Positions 34,445 through 44,049 of a DNA stretch of 64,000 nucleotides are shown one piece after another. The first letter of the stretch is position 1. Each line of letters starts with the position of its first letter. The notes beneath the pieces were generated by a model, which was not told the DNA's origin, searched no databases, and worked only from the letters and a program-made list of their open reading frames with translations. The stretch comes from Streptomyces cellulosae (GTDB taxonomy: Bacteria > Actinomycetota > Actinomycetes > Streptomycetales > Streptomycetaceae). The stretch covers positions 1-64,000 of the forward strand of contig NZ_JOEV01000023.1 in NCBI RefSeq assembly GCF_000721105.1, written 5' to 3'. The position numbers and the translations under genes are program-made.

Positions 34445-36910
34445 TCAGGTGGCAGAGGGCGGCTGGACAGGATCGACGCTCTGTTCCGCCCAGATCGTCT
34501 TGCCCGTGGGGGTGGGGCGGGTCCCCCAGCGTTGGGTCAGTTGGGCGACCAGGAGCAGGCCGCGGCCTCCTTCGTCGTAGGCGCGGGCTCGGCGCATGTG
34601 GGGGGCCGTGTTGCTGGCATCCGAGACCTCGCAGATGAGGCTTGTGTCGTGGATGAGGCGTAGTTGGATGGGCGGCGTGGCGTGTCGGATGGCGTTGGTG
34701 ACCAGTTCGCTGACGACCAGTTCCGTGGCGAAGACGGCGTCGGACAGACCCCAGGAGGCCAGCTGGCCGACCGCGTTCTTGCGGGCCTCGGCGACGGCGG
34801 AAGGGGCGGCGGGGACGTCCCAGGCGGCGACGCAGTCGGCGTCGAGTGCCCGGGGGCGGGCGATGAGCAGGGCGACGTCGTCGGTGGGCCGTTGGGGGAG
34901 TACGGCTCCCAGCACTGTGTCGCACAAGGCGTCCAGGGATGCGGCGGGAGCCGCGAGAGCCAGACACAACCGGGAGAGGCCGACGTCGATGTCGTTGTCC
35001 CGGGATTCGACCAGGCCGTCGGTGTAGAGAGCGAGCAGGCTGCCTTCCTGCAGCTCGATCTCGACCGACTCGAAGGGGAGTCCGCCCAGGCCCAGTGGCG
35101 GTCCCGCCGGAAGGTCGAGGAGTTCTACGGTGCCGTCCGGGCTCACTACGGCCGGCAGCGGGTGCCCGGCGCGGGCGAGGGTGCAGCGGCGGGAGACGGG
35201 GTCGTACACGGCGTAGAGACATGTCGCTCCGACGTCACCCGCGGTTTGGCCGGCCCCGGCGTTGTGGTCCGTGCCTTCCGCCTCGGTGGCGAGGCGAGCC
35301 ACCAGGTCGTCGAGATGGGTGAGCAGTTCATCGGGGGGCAGATCGATGTCGGCCAGAGTGCGTACGGCGGTCCGCAGCCGTCCCATGGTCGCGGAGGCGT
35401 GGAGGCCGTGTCCCACGACGTCGCCCACCACCAGCGCCACCCTGGCGCCGGACAGCGGGATCACGTCGAACCAGTCTCCGCCCACGCCTGCCCGGGCGCC
35501 CGCTGGCAGGTAGCGGGAGGCCACCTCCACCGCGGCCTGCTCGGGCAGCCGCTGTGGCAGCAGGCTGCGCTGCAAGGTGACCGCCGTGGCGCGTTCGCGG
35601 GTGTAGCGCAGGGCGTTGTCGATACAGACCGCCGCCCGGGCCGCCAGTTCCTCGGCCAGTACCAGATCGTCCTGCTGGAACGCGTCGGGGTGCCGGTGAC
35701 GGGCGAAGACGGCGACGCCCAGGGTGGTTCCGCGCGCCGAGAGAGGCACGGCCATCATCGAGTGGAAGCCGAAATCACGGATACGGGAGCTCCGGAGCGG
35801 ATCCCGGGCCACCCAGCCCGCGATCGCGGGCTCGGTCACCTGGCGCAGCACGGCGCGTCCCGAGCGCAGACTCTCCACCGGCGGGGAGCCGTCCGGGTAC
35901 TCGTCCACCTCGCCTGGCGTGACAACCGCCTCGGGACTGTCCGGATACACGGACTTGTGGGCGATGCGCCGCAGTGCCATGGAGCTGCCCGACGCCGGCA
36001 TTGCCGGGAACTCCTCCTGCAGCCCGTCGAGGGACGCCAGCAAGTCGATGCTGATGAAGTCGGCGAGGTCCGGGACCGCCACGTCCGCCAGTTCCTGCGC
36101 GGTCCGCCTGACGTCAAGGGTGCTGCCGATGCGCTTGCCGGCCTCGGCGATCAGCTGGAGGCGTGTGCGGGCCCAGTACTGCTCCGTCATGTCGTGCCCG
36201 GTGGAGGCCACGCCCCGGACGCGGCCGTCCGGGTCCTCCAGGCGGTAGAGATGGACCGCCCAGGCGTGCTCACGGGTCTCACCGGGGGCACGCGCGTGGT
36301 TTTCCATGTACTGCGGCTCGCCGGTCTCCATCGCCCGCAGCATCAGCCACTCGACCTCCCTGACCATGGGGTCGTCCAGCACGTCGGACAGCCGCAGCCC
36401 GCGCATGTGGTCGTCGCTCAGGCCCAGTGCAGCCAGCGCGGACCGGTTCGACCGCCGGAAGCGCAGGTCCGTGTCGTGCACCGACGTCGCGCAGAACGGG
36501 GACAGAAGGAAACCCTGCCTCATGAGCGCGTCGTCGTCCGAGTGGGGCTGCGACCCGGTCACGGCGGAGACCAGGAGCCAGTCGCGGGTCCCCGCGTCCG
36601 GCGACCTGTGATGGGCCACGACCTTGGCCTCGATGCGGTGGCCGTCACGGTGACGGAGAGCGAGCGTGCCGTGCCACCTCGGCAGCTCCGGGAAGGGCGG
36701 GAGGTCACTCGCCGTAGGCTCATCGGCGAGAAGTGAGCCGGCCGGTCGGCCCAGGATCTGCGCCGCCACGTACCCGAGCAGGTGTTCGGCACCATCGCTC
36801 CAGCCGGTCACGGTGCCGTGCTCGTCGACGGTGGCGCGCGCGGTGAGCGCATCAGTGGCGACACCCAGGCCGGCGATCATTCCCGGGCCGTCGACGTCAT
36901 GCCGTTCCAT
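34445..36910 (-). CDS. PAS-PAS-GAF-SpoIIE phosphatase-HATPase multidomain signalling protein
   Basis: An 821-residue cytoplasmic sensor/regulator from ATG 36910. The order is: PAS 1 (about 20-120, VTGWSDGAEHLLGYVAAQIL), PAS 2 (about 130-245), GAF (about 250-425, IAEAGKRIGSTLDVRRTAQE), SpoIIE-type PP2C phosphatase (about 440-660, LLPQRLPEQAAVEVASRY, VGGDWFDVIPLSG with metal-binding Asp, ALYTDGLVESRD), and a C-terminal HATPase_c_2 kinase-like domain (about 690-815, FATELVVSELVTNAIRHA). Streptomyces uses such proteins to control anti-sigma/anti-anti-sigma switches. Two anti-sigma ATPases and a SigB-type sigma occur elsewhere in the window, but no adjacent target is seen. Confidence 0.93.
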   Translation of the reverse strand: MERHDVDGPGMIAGLGVATDALTARATVDEHGTVTGWSDGAEHLLGYVAAQILGRPAGSLLADEPTASDLPPFPELPRWHGTLALRHRDGHRIEAKVVAHHRSPDAGTRDWLLVSAVTGSQPHSDDDALMRQGFLLSPFCATSVHDTDLRFRRSNRSALAALGLSDDHMRGLRLSDVLDDPMVREVEWLMLRAMETGEPQYMENHARAPGETREHAWAVHLYRLEDPDGRVRGVASTGHDMTEQYWARTRLQLIAEAGKRIGSTLDVRRTAQELADVAVPDLADFISIDLLASLDGLQEEFPAMPASGSSMALRRIAHKSVYPDSPEAVVTPGEVDEYPDGSPPVESLRSGRAVLRQVTEPAIAGWVARDPLRSSRIRDFGFHSMMAVPLSARGTTLGVAVFARHRHPDAFQQDDLVLAEELAARAAVCIDNALRYTRERATAVTLQRSLLPQRLPEQAAVEVASRYLPAGARAGVGGDWFDVIPLSGARVALVVGDVVGHGLHASATMGRLRTAVRTLADIDLPPDELLTHLDDLVARLATEAEGTDHNAGAGQTAGDVGATCLYAVYDPVSRRCTLARAGHPLPAVVSPDGTVELLDLPAGPPLGLGGLPFESVEIELQEGSLLALYTDGLVESRDNDIDVGLSRLCLALAAPAASLDALCDTVLGAVLPQRPTDDVALLIARPRALDADCVAAWDVPAAPSAVAEARKNAVGQLASWGLSDAVFATELVVSELVTNAIRHATPPIQLRLIHDTSLICEVSDASNTAPHMRRARAYDEGGRGLLLVAQLTQRWGTRPTPTGKTIWAEQSVDPVQPPSAT

Positions 36911-37318
36911 GACCGCTCATCTCGCTCTCGCTGAGCTCTACGCCACACCCATTCCATCCTGTTTCACTGTATTCCGCCGCCGATGCCCGAGCATCAGGCA
37001 TGCAGGTTGCGCTGGCAGGTCACGTCGGCCCGTGAGCATGTCCATGACCGACCCACGGTCTCGCGATGCGCATGTGGCCCCCGATGACCCGCGCTGACCA
37101 GCGAGTCACCCGGCCTGGCGGCCCTGCGCCGACCGGCCACCCGAACCGTGACAGACCCCGCCCACCCAGGACCCGAAGAACCCTGGACACCCGACCCAAG
37201 TGTCCGGCCACAGCCCTGCCCGCACGGCGGCCGGCAACCGACATCCCGAAACACCAGCCGAAGGCGAGCCGCCCCCCACACGATCATCTCGCCGTTCATG
37301 CGGCTGACCACACCTGTC
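36911..37318. other. Gene-free stretch between convergent/divergent genes
   Basis: No supported gene. It contains the promoter of the SpoIIE-type gene next to 36911. Confidence 0.5.
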
Positions 37319-38284
37319 TCAACAGCCGCCGGCTGTCGGCAGATCACCGGCGTGAGTGGTTTCGAGGCGGTGTGCAAGGTGGAGCAGATCTTCCAGGTGC
37401 AGCACCCGTCCGTCGAATCCTGGGAGGGGAACATGGAGCGGCTGGGTCCATTGGGCGGGGATTGCATCCAGCCCGTAGTACGCCCCCGCGAGGCCTCCGG
37501 TCACCGCGGCGACGGTGTCCGTGTCACCACCGAGGTCGATCGCCGCGCGTATGGCGTCTTCAAAGCTGGTGGTGGTGCGCAGGGCCCAGACGGCGGAGCC
37601 CAGGCAGGGCCAGACGGCACCGTTGAACTCGGTCGCCTGATCGGGGTGCCAGTCGGGCGCGAGGACGGTGGCGTAGCGGCCGCGGTGGTCGGGGTGGACA
37701 AGAGCCAGGATGTCCGGGAGCGCGGTGAGGGGGTCGGTGTCCTCGAACGTGACGCGGATGAGTTCGTGGAAGATCGCGGTGCCTTCCCAGGCCGCGCGGT
37801 CGCCGTGGGTGAGGGCGGCGATGCGACGAGCCGCGTCCATGGTGGCTTCTTGGCCGGCGGCCGCGAAGTGGACCGCGGAGGTCGACGCCCGCATCAAGGA
37901 GCCGTTTCCGGCTGCTCGCTGGTTGACCTGGAAATGGATCGCGGCGGCGAGGTCCCAGGGCATGCCGTGGGTCAGGACGTCTTCGGTCTGCAGGCCGATG
38001 TCCTTGGGGTCTGAGGCTGCCCACCGCTGGAAGCGGGCGAAGATGTCCGGCAGATCCAGCCCGCCCCGCTCCAGCAGCGACTCCGCGACCAGGACGGCCA
38101 TCTGCGTGTCGTCAGTGGCCTCGCCAGGGTCCCAGCCACCGCCCCCGCACATCTCACCGCCGGCACCAGGCGCGGGAAACCGCGCTGAGAACGCTCCCCG
38201 GGGACCGAACTCGAAGGGGCCGCCCAGGGCGTCACCCACCGCTGAGCCGACGACCGCGCCGGCGGCCCGCTGAATCCGCTTCAT
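37319..38284 (-). CDS. ADP-ribosylglycohydrolase family protein
   Basis: A 321-residue enzyme from ATG 38284. It has the family motifs in order: AAGAVVGSAVGDALGGPFE near the N-terminus, ATDDTQMAVLVAESL (Asp pair binding Mg), NGSLMRASTSAVHFA, and the C-terminal AIDLGGDTDTVAAVTGGLAG with the second metal-binding Asp group. Members remove ADP-ribose from proteins such as dinitrogenase reductase, or hydrolyse related glycosides. No ADP-ribosyltransferase gene is adjacent, so it is probably a housekeeping-type or detoxifying hydrolase. Confidence 0.93.
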   Translation of the reverse strand: MKRIQRAAGAVVGSAVGDALGGPFEFGPRGAFSARFPAPGAGGEMCGGGGWDPGEATDDTQMAVLVAESLLERGGLDLPDIFARFQRWAASDPKDIGLQTEDVLTHGMPWDLAAAIHFQVNQRAAGNGSLMRASTSAVHFAAAGQEATMDAARRIAALTHGDRAAWEGTAIFHELIRVTFEDTDPLTALPDILALVHPDHRGRYATVLAPDWHPDQATEFNGAVWPCLGSAVWALRTTTSFEDAIRAAIDLGGDTDTVAAVTGGLAGAYYGLDAIPAQWTQPLHVPLPGFDGRVLHLEDLLHLAHRLETTHAGDLPTAGGC

Positions 38285-38606
38285 TCGCGCAGGTTATCCG
38301 TGCCGCGCCGACGGCCGGGCGAACCATTCCTTCTTCAGCTCCCCGAACCGTCGGCGGCCAACGCGTCTCGTCTGCGGAGGTGCGTCACCTGGGACACCTT
38401 GGGTCTGAGACACCCGTACAGGTCACATACTGATCTCGGCCCTTCAGAGTGAACGGGTGCGAGTGGTTGCAGTACAGGAAGTGCGGCTGAGATTGATCAT
38501 GGCCGGCTGGGCGGTGCGCCGACTTTCCGCGCTCCGGCGATCACCCGACAAAGGCGGTGCGGAGAATGTCGGGTGAGCAGGGCCGGTGTCGCTGCACGAT
38601 GGGGGC
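38285..38606. promoter_or_regulatory. Divergent intergenic region
   Basis: Lies between the divergent ADP-ribosylglycohydrolase and dioxygenase genes and should carry both promoters. No clear operator is visible. Confidence 0.4.
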
Positions 38607-39419
38607 ATGGATGACACGACCTTGGTATCCCGTTTCCTCCGGGACGGCTTCGTGAAGCTGGAGGGCGCTGTCGCGTCGCGCGTGGCCGCGGACTGCGCGC
38701 GGCTGCTGTGGCGAGAGACGGGCTGCGACCCGGACGACCCTTCGACGTGGACGCAGCCCGTGCACTGGGTGGCGGGCATGGCGCAGGGGCCGTTCGCCGC
38801 CGCACCCAACTCCCCGTTCCTGCACCGCGCGTACGACCTGCTCGTCGGCGCTGGACGCTGGGAACCGCGCTACTCGCTGGGCACGTTCCCGCTGCGCTTC
38901 CCGCACCAGGAGGAGCCGGACGACGCGGGCTGGCACATCGAGGGGAGCTACCTGCCGGAGGGCGAGAACTGGTACTTCACCAATCTGCGCTCCCAGGGCC
39001 GGGCGCTGCTGATGCTGTTCCTGTTCAGCGAGGTCGGTGAACAGGACGCCCCGACCCGGATCCGGGTCGGCTCGCACCTCGACGTGCCGAAGGTGCTGGA
39101 GAAGTACGGGGAGGACGGGGCGAGCGGGCTGACCCTGGCGCCCGATCTGGTGGCGGCGTCCGACAACCGGCCACTCGCCCTCGCCACCGGGTCCCCGGGC
39201 GACGTCTTCCTGTGCCATCCGTTCCTGGTGCACGCGGCGCAACCGCACCATGGGGTGCGACCCCGCTTCATGGCCCAGCCGCCGCTGATGCCGGCCGAGC
39301 CGTACGAACTGGAGCGGGCCGACGGCACGTACTCACCCGTGGAGATCGCGATCCGCCGGGGCCTGGGACAGGACACCCCCGGTCCGGACGGGGACGGCAC
39401 CGACCGCGGCGCAGCGTAA
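38607..39419 (+). CDS. Phytanoyl-CoA dioxygenase (PhyH)-like Fe(II)/2-oxoglutarate oxygenase
   Basis: A 270-residue protein; I use ATG 38607 (MDDTTLVSRFLRDGFVKLEG), preceded by a G-rich ribosome site. FLRDGFVKLEGAVASRVAAD is the typical PhyH start. The metal triad appears as GWHIEGSYLPEG (His-x-Glu, where most members have His-x-Asp) and a distal His in FLVHAAQPH, with Arg in HHGVRPRFMAQPPLM for 2-oxoglutarate. The Asp-to-Glu variation could mean altered activity. It is followed 59 bp later by an AraC regulator on the same strand. Confidence 0.85.
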   Translation: MDDTTLVSRFLRDGFVKLEGAVASRVAADCARLLWRETGCDPDDPSTWTQPVHWVAGMAQGPFAAAPNSPFLHRAYDLLVGAGRWEPRYSLGTFPLRFPHQEEPDDAGWHIEGSYLPEGENWYFTNLRSQGRALLMLFLFSEVGEQDAPTRIRVGSHLDVPKVLEKYGEDGASGLTLAPDLVAASDNRPLALATGSPGDVFLCHPFLVHAAQPHHGVRPRFMAQPPLMPAEPYELERADGTYSPVEIAIRRGLGQDTPGPDGDGTDRGAA

Positions 39420-39478
39420 ACGTGCCTCACGGCCATCGCTGGCAAAGGTGGTCCTGAGGCAAGAGGAAGGAGGCGGGC

Positions 39479-40345
39479 ATGCTGGAACGGCTGAACCAGG
39501 CCATGGAGCACATCGAGTGCCATCTCGACCAGGACCTCGACGTGGAGGAGGTGGCACGCATCGCGGCCACCTCTGAGTACCACCTGCGCCGGATGTTCTC
39601 CGCGCTCGCGGGCATGCCCCTGTCGGAGTACGTCCGGCGCCGTCGGCTCACCCTCGCGGGCGCCGAAGTACTCACGGGACGTGAGACGCTGCTCGAGATC
39701 GCGGTGCGCTATGGCTACAGCTCCGGCGAGGCGTTCGCTCGGGCGTTCCGTGCCATGCACAGCATCGGACCGGGCGAGGCCCGACGTACCGGCGCAGCGC
39801 TCAACTCCCAGTCCCGGATGGCCTTCCGCCTCACCGTCGAGGGGAGCAGCAGCATGCGCTACCGCGTCGTGGACAAGACGGACTTCGCCGTCGTCGGACT
39901 CAAGACCCGGGTACCGCTGGTGCATACCGGGCCGAACCAGTTGATCATGGACTTTGTCCGCGGGATCCACCCACAGACCCTGGAGCGCCTGGAGAAACTG
40001 TCGGACCAGGAACCGCACGGCATCGTCGCGGCCTGCGACGGCATGGACCCCAGCCGCGCCGAGGGCACTGAACTCGACTACCACCACGGCGTGATCACCT
40101 CTGCGGCCGCTCTGGAGGGCACGACCACGTTGGCCGTCCCGGCCGGCACCTGGGCAGTCTTCACCACCTCCGGGCCGGCACCGCAGGCCATCCAGGAGCT
40201 GTGGCGGGACGTGTTCACCGAGTGGTTCCCGTCGAACCCGTATCGCACCCGCACCGGCCCTGAGATCCTGCGCACCCGCCTGTCGCCGGAGCAGACCGAG
40301 GCCGACGCCGAACTGTGGCTCCCGGTGGAGCCCGAGCACCGCTGA
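39479..40345 (+). CDS. AraC-family regulator with GyrI-like effector domain
   Basis: A 288-residue protein from ATG 39479 after AGGAAGGAGG. The N-terminal AraC DNA-binding region has two helix-turn-helices (LDVEEVARIAATSEYHLRRM and LLEIAVRYGYSSGEAFARAF). From about residue 120 a GyrI/SoxS-effector-type small-molecule domain follows (YRVVDKTDFAVVGLKTRVPL, ending ILRTRLSPEQTEADAELWLP). Same architecture as Rob/TipA-like multidrug sensors. It is probably co-transcribed with the PhyH-like gene and may regulate it. Confidence 0.9.
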   Translation: MLERLNQAMEHIECHLDQDLDVEEVARIAATSEYHLRRMFSALAGMPLSEYVRRRRLTLAGAEVLTGRETLLEIAVRYGYSSGEAFARAFRAMHSIGPGEARRTGAALNSQSRMAFRLTVEGSSSMRYRVVDKTDFAVVGLKTRVPLVHTGPNQLIMDFVRGIHPQTLERLEKLSDQEPHGIVAACDGMDPSRAEGTELDYHHGVITSAAALEGTTTLAVPAGTWAVFTTSGPAPQAIQELWRDVFTEWFPSNPYRTRTGPEILRTRLSPEQTEADAELWLPVEPEHR

Positions 40346-40399
40346 ACACAGCGGCAAGCCCCCGGGCAGGCGCGTGCGAGCACTTCAGTCGGCCGCGCC

Positions 40400-41549
40400 A
40401 ACCGAACCGGTCGAACCCAGGAAAGATCAATTTCAGCGGCACTTCTTGTACCTCAACTGCACACCTGGTGAAGTCGTGGCGGCCAGGGGACAGGCCGGTT
40501 CCGGCTACGAAGCCGTCAAGGACGCCGAGCCGGTACTGGAGGCGTTTGAGTCGGTTGCCGACGAGCGCCTCCAGGCGGTCGAGGGCCATGACGGCGAGGT
40601 TGGCCAGGCTGCGGTTGACGTGCGCCCACACCCACTCGACCGGGTTCAGGTCGGGCGAGTAGGCCGGCAGCAGGAACACCGTCAGCCACTCCCGCTGGTC
40701 GACCAACTGCCGCATCCCGGAGGAGACATGGGTGTTCAGCCGGTCCCACACCAGGCCGAATCGGCGCCTTGACGAGCTGGTGGGCGCCGTCGATCAGCGC
40801 GATGAAGTCACGCTCGCTCATGCTGCGGCGCTTGCCCTTGCCCGCCGGGTGAGCGATCAACCGGTGGCACAGGCGGGTCCGCGAGCCGGGCCGCATCGCG
40901 ACCAGCGCCGGCCGCCGACAGGCGTCCCGAGCGCCGTCCGCTGACGGGTCACGACCGGCGTGATGCCGCTCCGGCCCCGGCGCGGAGCCCTGGGCGGACG
41001 TCGGGTGAAAACCGCCTCGTCCTCGAAGCAGATGTAGCCCCGCAGGCCGCCCGGGCTCTTTTACCTCCGCCCAGGTCGCCTCCTTCCACACCTTCACGGC
41101 CTGCTCGTCCCGCTCGGCCACCCGCCGCGCGGGCACCTGCGGGCAGAAGCCGAGCCGGCGCATCAACCGAGTAGCACCCGAGACGCGTAGGTGACGTGGA
41201 ACTTCCTGCCGATCAGCGTGGCCACCCATGCCGCGGTCCGCACTCGGCCCTCCACCCCGCCGTGCACGGCCGGCCCCTGCTCCAGGTACGCGGCAAGCCT
41301 CTCCAGGCAGCATGGCGACAGACGGCACCGTGACCCGCTCGCCCCACGCGAGACCAGGGACCGCACGCCGCCGTCCCGCCACACCTGCTGCCACTGGTAG
41401 GTCGATTTCCGGATCACCAGCAGCCGCCGCGCGACCTCCGGCGGCTTGACCTTCTGCTCGAACAACTCGGCCGCCTGCATCCGTACCGTCTCGCGGCGCT
41501 GACGCCCCGGCGCAGTCAGCCCGCCCCATCCGCACACCTCACACACCAT
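40400..41549 (-). pseudogene. IS630-family transposase, frameshifted
   Basis: ATG 41549 gives MVCEVCGWGGLTAPGRQRRE, MQAAELFEQKVKPPEVARRL then the helix-turn-helix STYQWQQVWRDGGVRSLVSR. Later frames give RRLGFCPQVPARRVAERDEQ, VKVWKEATWAEVK and WLTVFLLPAYSPDLNPVEWV, with the NPVE motif carrying the last catalytic Glu. At least two frameshifts separate these parts. The 3' boundary beyond the NPVE region is uncertain. Confidence 0.8.
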
Positions 41550-41776
41550 GGACTACTACCAACGCCCCAGCCACATCAGCGACTTCCATAAAGGTCACCC
41601 TCACGAGCCGAAGTCAGTAACGCCGTCCAACGCAGTCGCGTCCGGCAGTTGCCCGGCCCCGGCCGCGAAGGACTCGGCGACGCCCCTGAACGCTCTTCCC
41701 CTCAACAACGCGACCGTGGCGAACCCCCTGGCCGGAACCCTCGAGAAGGCGTTCTGCGGCAAGCAGCCCTCATTAG

Positions 41777-41816
41777 GTGAATGGTGATTCACTCAGTATG
41801 GTGAATCACCATTCAC
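41777..41816. promoter_or_regulatory. Double TetR operator before the MFS-TetR operon
   Basis: Two palindromic boxes GTGAAT-GGTG-ATTCAC (41777-41792) and GTGAAT-CACC-ATTCAC (41801-41816), 24 bp centre to centre; the whole block is also a perfect 16-bp inverted repeat with an 8-bp spacer. It ends 26 bp before the MFS start codon. This is a textbook arrangement for repression by the TetR protein encoded at the end of the operon. Confidence 0.85.
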
Positions 41817-41842
41817 TTGAAAACAGGATCTCTGGAGCGGCC

Positions 41843-43327
41843 ATGGCGTCCGTGCCGATACCCGACCGGGCGACGCCCGCCGGGCCCCCCGGGCGTCTGC
41901 GCGAACGCCTGACCGTGCCGGTGCTCGCCTTCGGCGGGATACTGATGGCCTTTACGCAGACCGTGGTGGTGCCGCTGTTGCCGGACCTGCCGCGGCTGAC
42001 CGGCGCCTCGGCGGGCACGGTGTCCTGGATGGTGACCGCGACACTGCTCACGGGTGCGGTGCTGACCCCCGTACTGGGGCAGGCCGGGGACATGTACGGC
42101 AAGCGGCGCGTGCTGCTGATCACCTTCGGGCTGATGACTGCCGGCTCGGTGACCTGCGCCCTCACTTCCGACATACGGGTACTCATCGCGGCTCGGGCGC
42201 TGCAGGGCGCGGCGTTGGCCGTAGTACCGCTGTCGGTCAGCATCCTGCGCGACGAACTCCCACCGGAACGTACCGGATCGGCCGTCGCCCTGATGAGTTC
42301 GACCGTTGGCATCGGCGCCGCCCTGGGCCTGCCACTGGCCGCGCTGATCGTCCAGTACGCCGACTGGCACACCATGTTCTGGGTCACCAGTGCCCTCGGC
42401 GCCTCGGGCCTCGCTCTCGCCTGGTGGACGGTACGCGAATCCCCGGTGAAGCAGCACGGACGCTTCGACACGCTCGGCGCACTCGGCCTGGCCGCCGGAC
42501 TGGTCTGTCTGCTACTCGGTGTCTCGCAGGGTGGCCAGTGGGGCTGGACCAGCCCGCGGATCACCGGACTGTTCCTCGGCTGCGCGGCCGTCCTCGCTCT
42601 GTGGTGGTGGCAGCAGCTGCGCGCCGCGCGGCCCCTGGTCGACCTGCGCCTGGCGACCAGCCGCCGGGTAGCGCTGCCGCACCTGACCGCCTTCCTCGTC
42701 GGCTTCGGCTTCTACGCCAACATCCTGGTGACGGCCCAGCTGGTGCAGGCGCCTCGGGAGACCGGCTACGGCCTCGGACTGAGCATCGTGGCGACCGGCC
42801 TGTGCCTGCTGCCGGGCGGAGTCACCATGCTGCTGTTCTCGCCGGTATCGGCGCGCATCTCCATGGCCCGCGGCCCGCGGGTGACGCTGGCCCTCGGAGC
42901 GGCCGTCATTGTCCTCGGATATGTCGTGCGCATCGTGGACAGCCGCGACCTGGGGGTGATAGTCCTCGGCACCACCGTCGTGTCGACGGGCACTACCCTC
43001 GCCTACTCGGCGTTGCCCACCCTGATCCTGCGCGCCGTCCCGGCCGGACAGACCGGGTCCGCGAACGGCGTGAACGTCCTGATGCGCACCATCGGCCAGG
43101 CCGTGTGCAGCGCCGCCGTCGCCGCCGTCCTGGTCCGCCACACCAGCAGCGTCGGCTCGGCCCGGATCCCCACGCTGCACGGCTATCAACTGGCCTTCGC
43201 GATGGCGGGTATGGTCACCCTGGTGGCCTGCGCCGCCGCCCTGGCCATCCCGGGGGACCGCGCCGTCACGCACCAGCGCAGGGCAGGCCGGCAGTCCGCC
43301 CGGGACATGGAATCGGAAGGAGTATGA
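41843..43327 (+). CDS. MFS drug exporter, DHA2 (14-helix EmrB/QacA) family
   Basis: A 494-residue membrane protein; I start at ATG 41843 (MASVPIPDRATPAG), after the operators and a GGAG site. About 14 hydrophobic segments; the motif A loop reads GQAGDMYGKRRVLLI, and the motif C region RTGSAVALMSSTVGIGAALG is typical of drug:H+ antiporters. It overlaps the downstream TetR gene as ATGA, so the exporter and its regulator are translated together. Likely confers efflux of a toxic organic compound that is also the TetR ligand. Confidence 0.92.
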   Translation: MASVPIPDRATPAGPPGRLRERLTVPVLAFGGILMAFTQTVVVPLLPDLPRLTGASAGTVSWMVTATLLTGAVLTPVLGQAGDMYGKRRVLLITFGLMTAGSVTCALTSDIRVLIAARALQGAALAVVPLSVSILRDELPPERTGSAVALMSSTVGIGAALGLPLAALIVQYADWHTMFWVTSALGASGLALAWWTVRESPVKQHGRFDTLGALGLAAGLVCLLLGVSQGGQWGWTSPRITGLFLGCAAVLALWWWQQLRAARPLVDLRLATSRRVALPHLTAFLVGFGFYANILVTAQLVQAPRETGYGLGLSIVATGLCLLPGGVTMLLFSPVSARISMARGPRVTLALGAAVIVLGYVVRIVDSRDLGVIVLGTTVVSTGTTLAYSALPTLILRAVPAGQTGSANGVNVLMRTIGQAVCSAAVAAVLVRHTSSVGSARIPTLHGYQLAFAMAGMVTLVACAAALAIPGDRAVTHQRRAGRQSARDMESEGV

Positions 43328-43917
43328 ACCCCATGCCCCCCGCCCCGACCACCCCGCGGACCATCTCCGGGCGCCGCGATGCAGAGGCGACCAAGGCGGC
43401 GATTCTGCGCGCCGCCCGCCATTTCCTCGCGCACCACGCGCACGCCGACATCACGCTCAAGGCCGTCGCCGAACGGGCCGGAGTGAGCGCGCCTTTGATC
43501 CTCAAGTACTTCGGGAACAAGGAGGCCCTCTTTGCCCGTGTGATGTCCTTCGAAACGGATGCCGACGCCCTGCTGGACGCCCCGCTCGACCAGCTGGGCC
43601 GGCACATGGTCCGGCATGTGCTGACCAGTCAGCGCGACCGGGGCGTCGATCCGATCCTGCGCATCGTCTTCGCCCCCTTCCACGGCGAACAGGGCGACAT
43701 CCTGCGCGCCAACTTCCGCACCCAGGTGAGCCAACGGCTCACCGAACGCCTCACCGGCCCTGATGCGCCCCTGCGCGCGGAACTCGCGACCAGCATCCTG
43801 CTCGGCCTCGGCGTGATGTACGGCATCGCCCGCGGCACGCAGGTGCGCTCGACCACCGTCGAGGAGATCGTCGACCGTTGCGCACCCGCGGTGCAGGCCC
43901 AGCTCACGCCATCGTGA
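43324..43917 (+). CDS. TetR-family repressor of the adjacent MFS exporter
   Basis: A 197-residue regulator from ATG 43324, overlapping the MFS stop by 4 bases. The N-terminal helix-turn-helix is intact (AAILRAARHFLAHHAHADIT, LKAVAERAGVSAPLILKYFG, NKEALFARVM). The C-terminal part resembles the TetR_C_17/ PsrA-like group common in actinobacteria. The two boxes at 41777-41816 are its obvious candidate binding sites, giving autoregulation. Confidence 0.92.
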   Translation: MNPMPPAPTTPRTISGRRDAEATKAAILRAARHFLAHHAHADITLKAVAERAGVSAPLILKYFGNKEALFARVMSFETDADALLDAPLDQLGRHMVRHVLTSQRDRGVDPILRIVFAPFHGEQGDILRANFRTQVSQRLTERLTGPDAPLRAELATSILLGLGVMYGIARGTQVRSTTVEEIVDRCAPAVQAQLTPS

Positions 43918-44049
43918 GCAGACAGTGTGAGGTGGTGTCGGCGGCCGGGGCAGTGGCCGGGAGCGTCCGCGGCCCGGTCCGCAGAAGCCGTCAGGGGAAG
44001 GCCGTCACGGGGCACACGCCCCTGGCGCCACGTATAGCCGGGGCATGTT

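Noticed and set aside
34664..36736. Plus-strand open frame of 690 codons.
   Set aside because: Antisense to the SpoIIE-type protein, whose five domains are all recognised.
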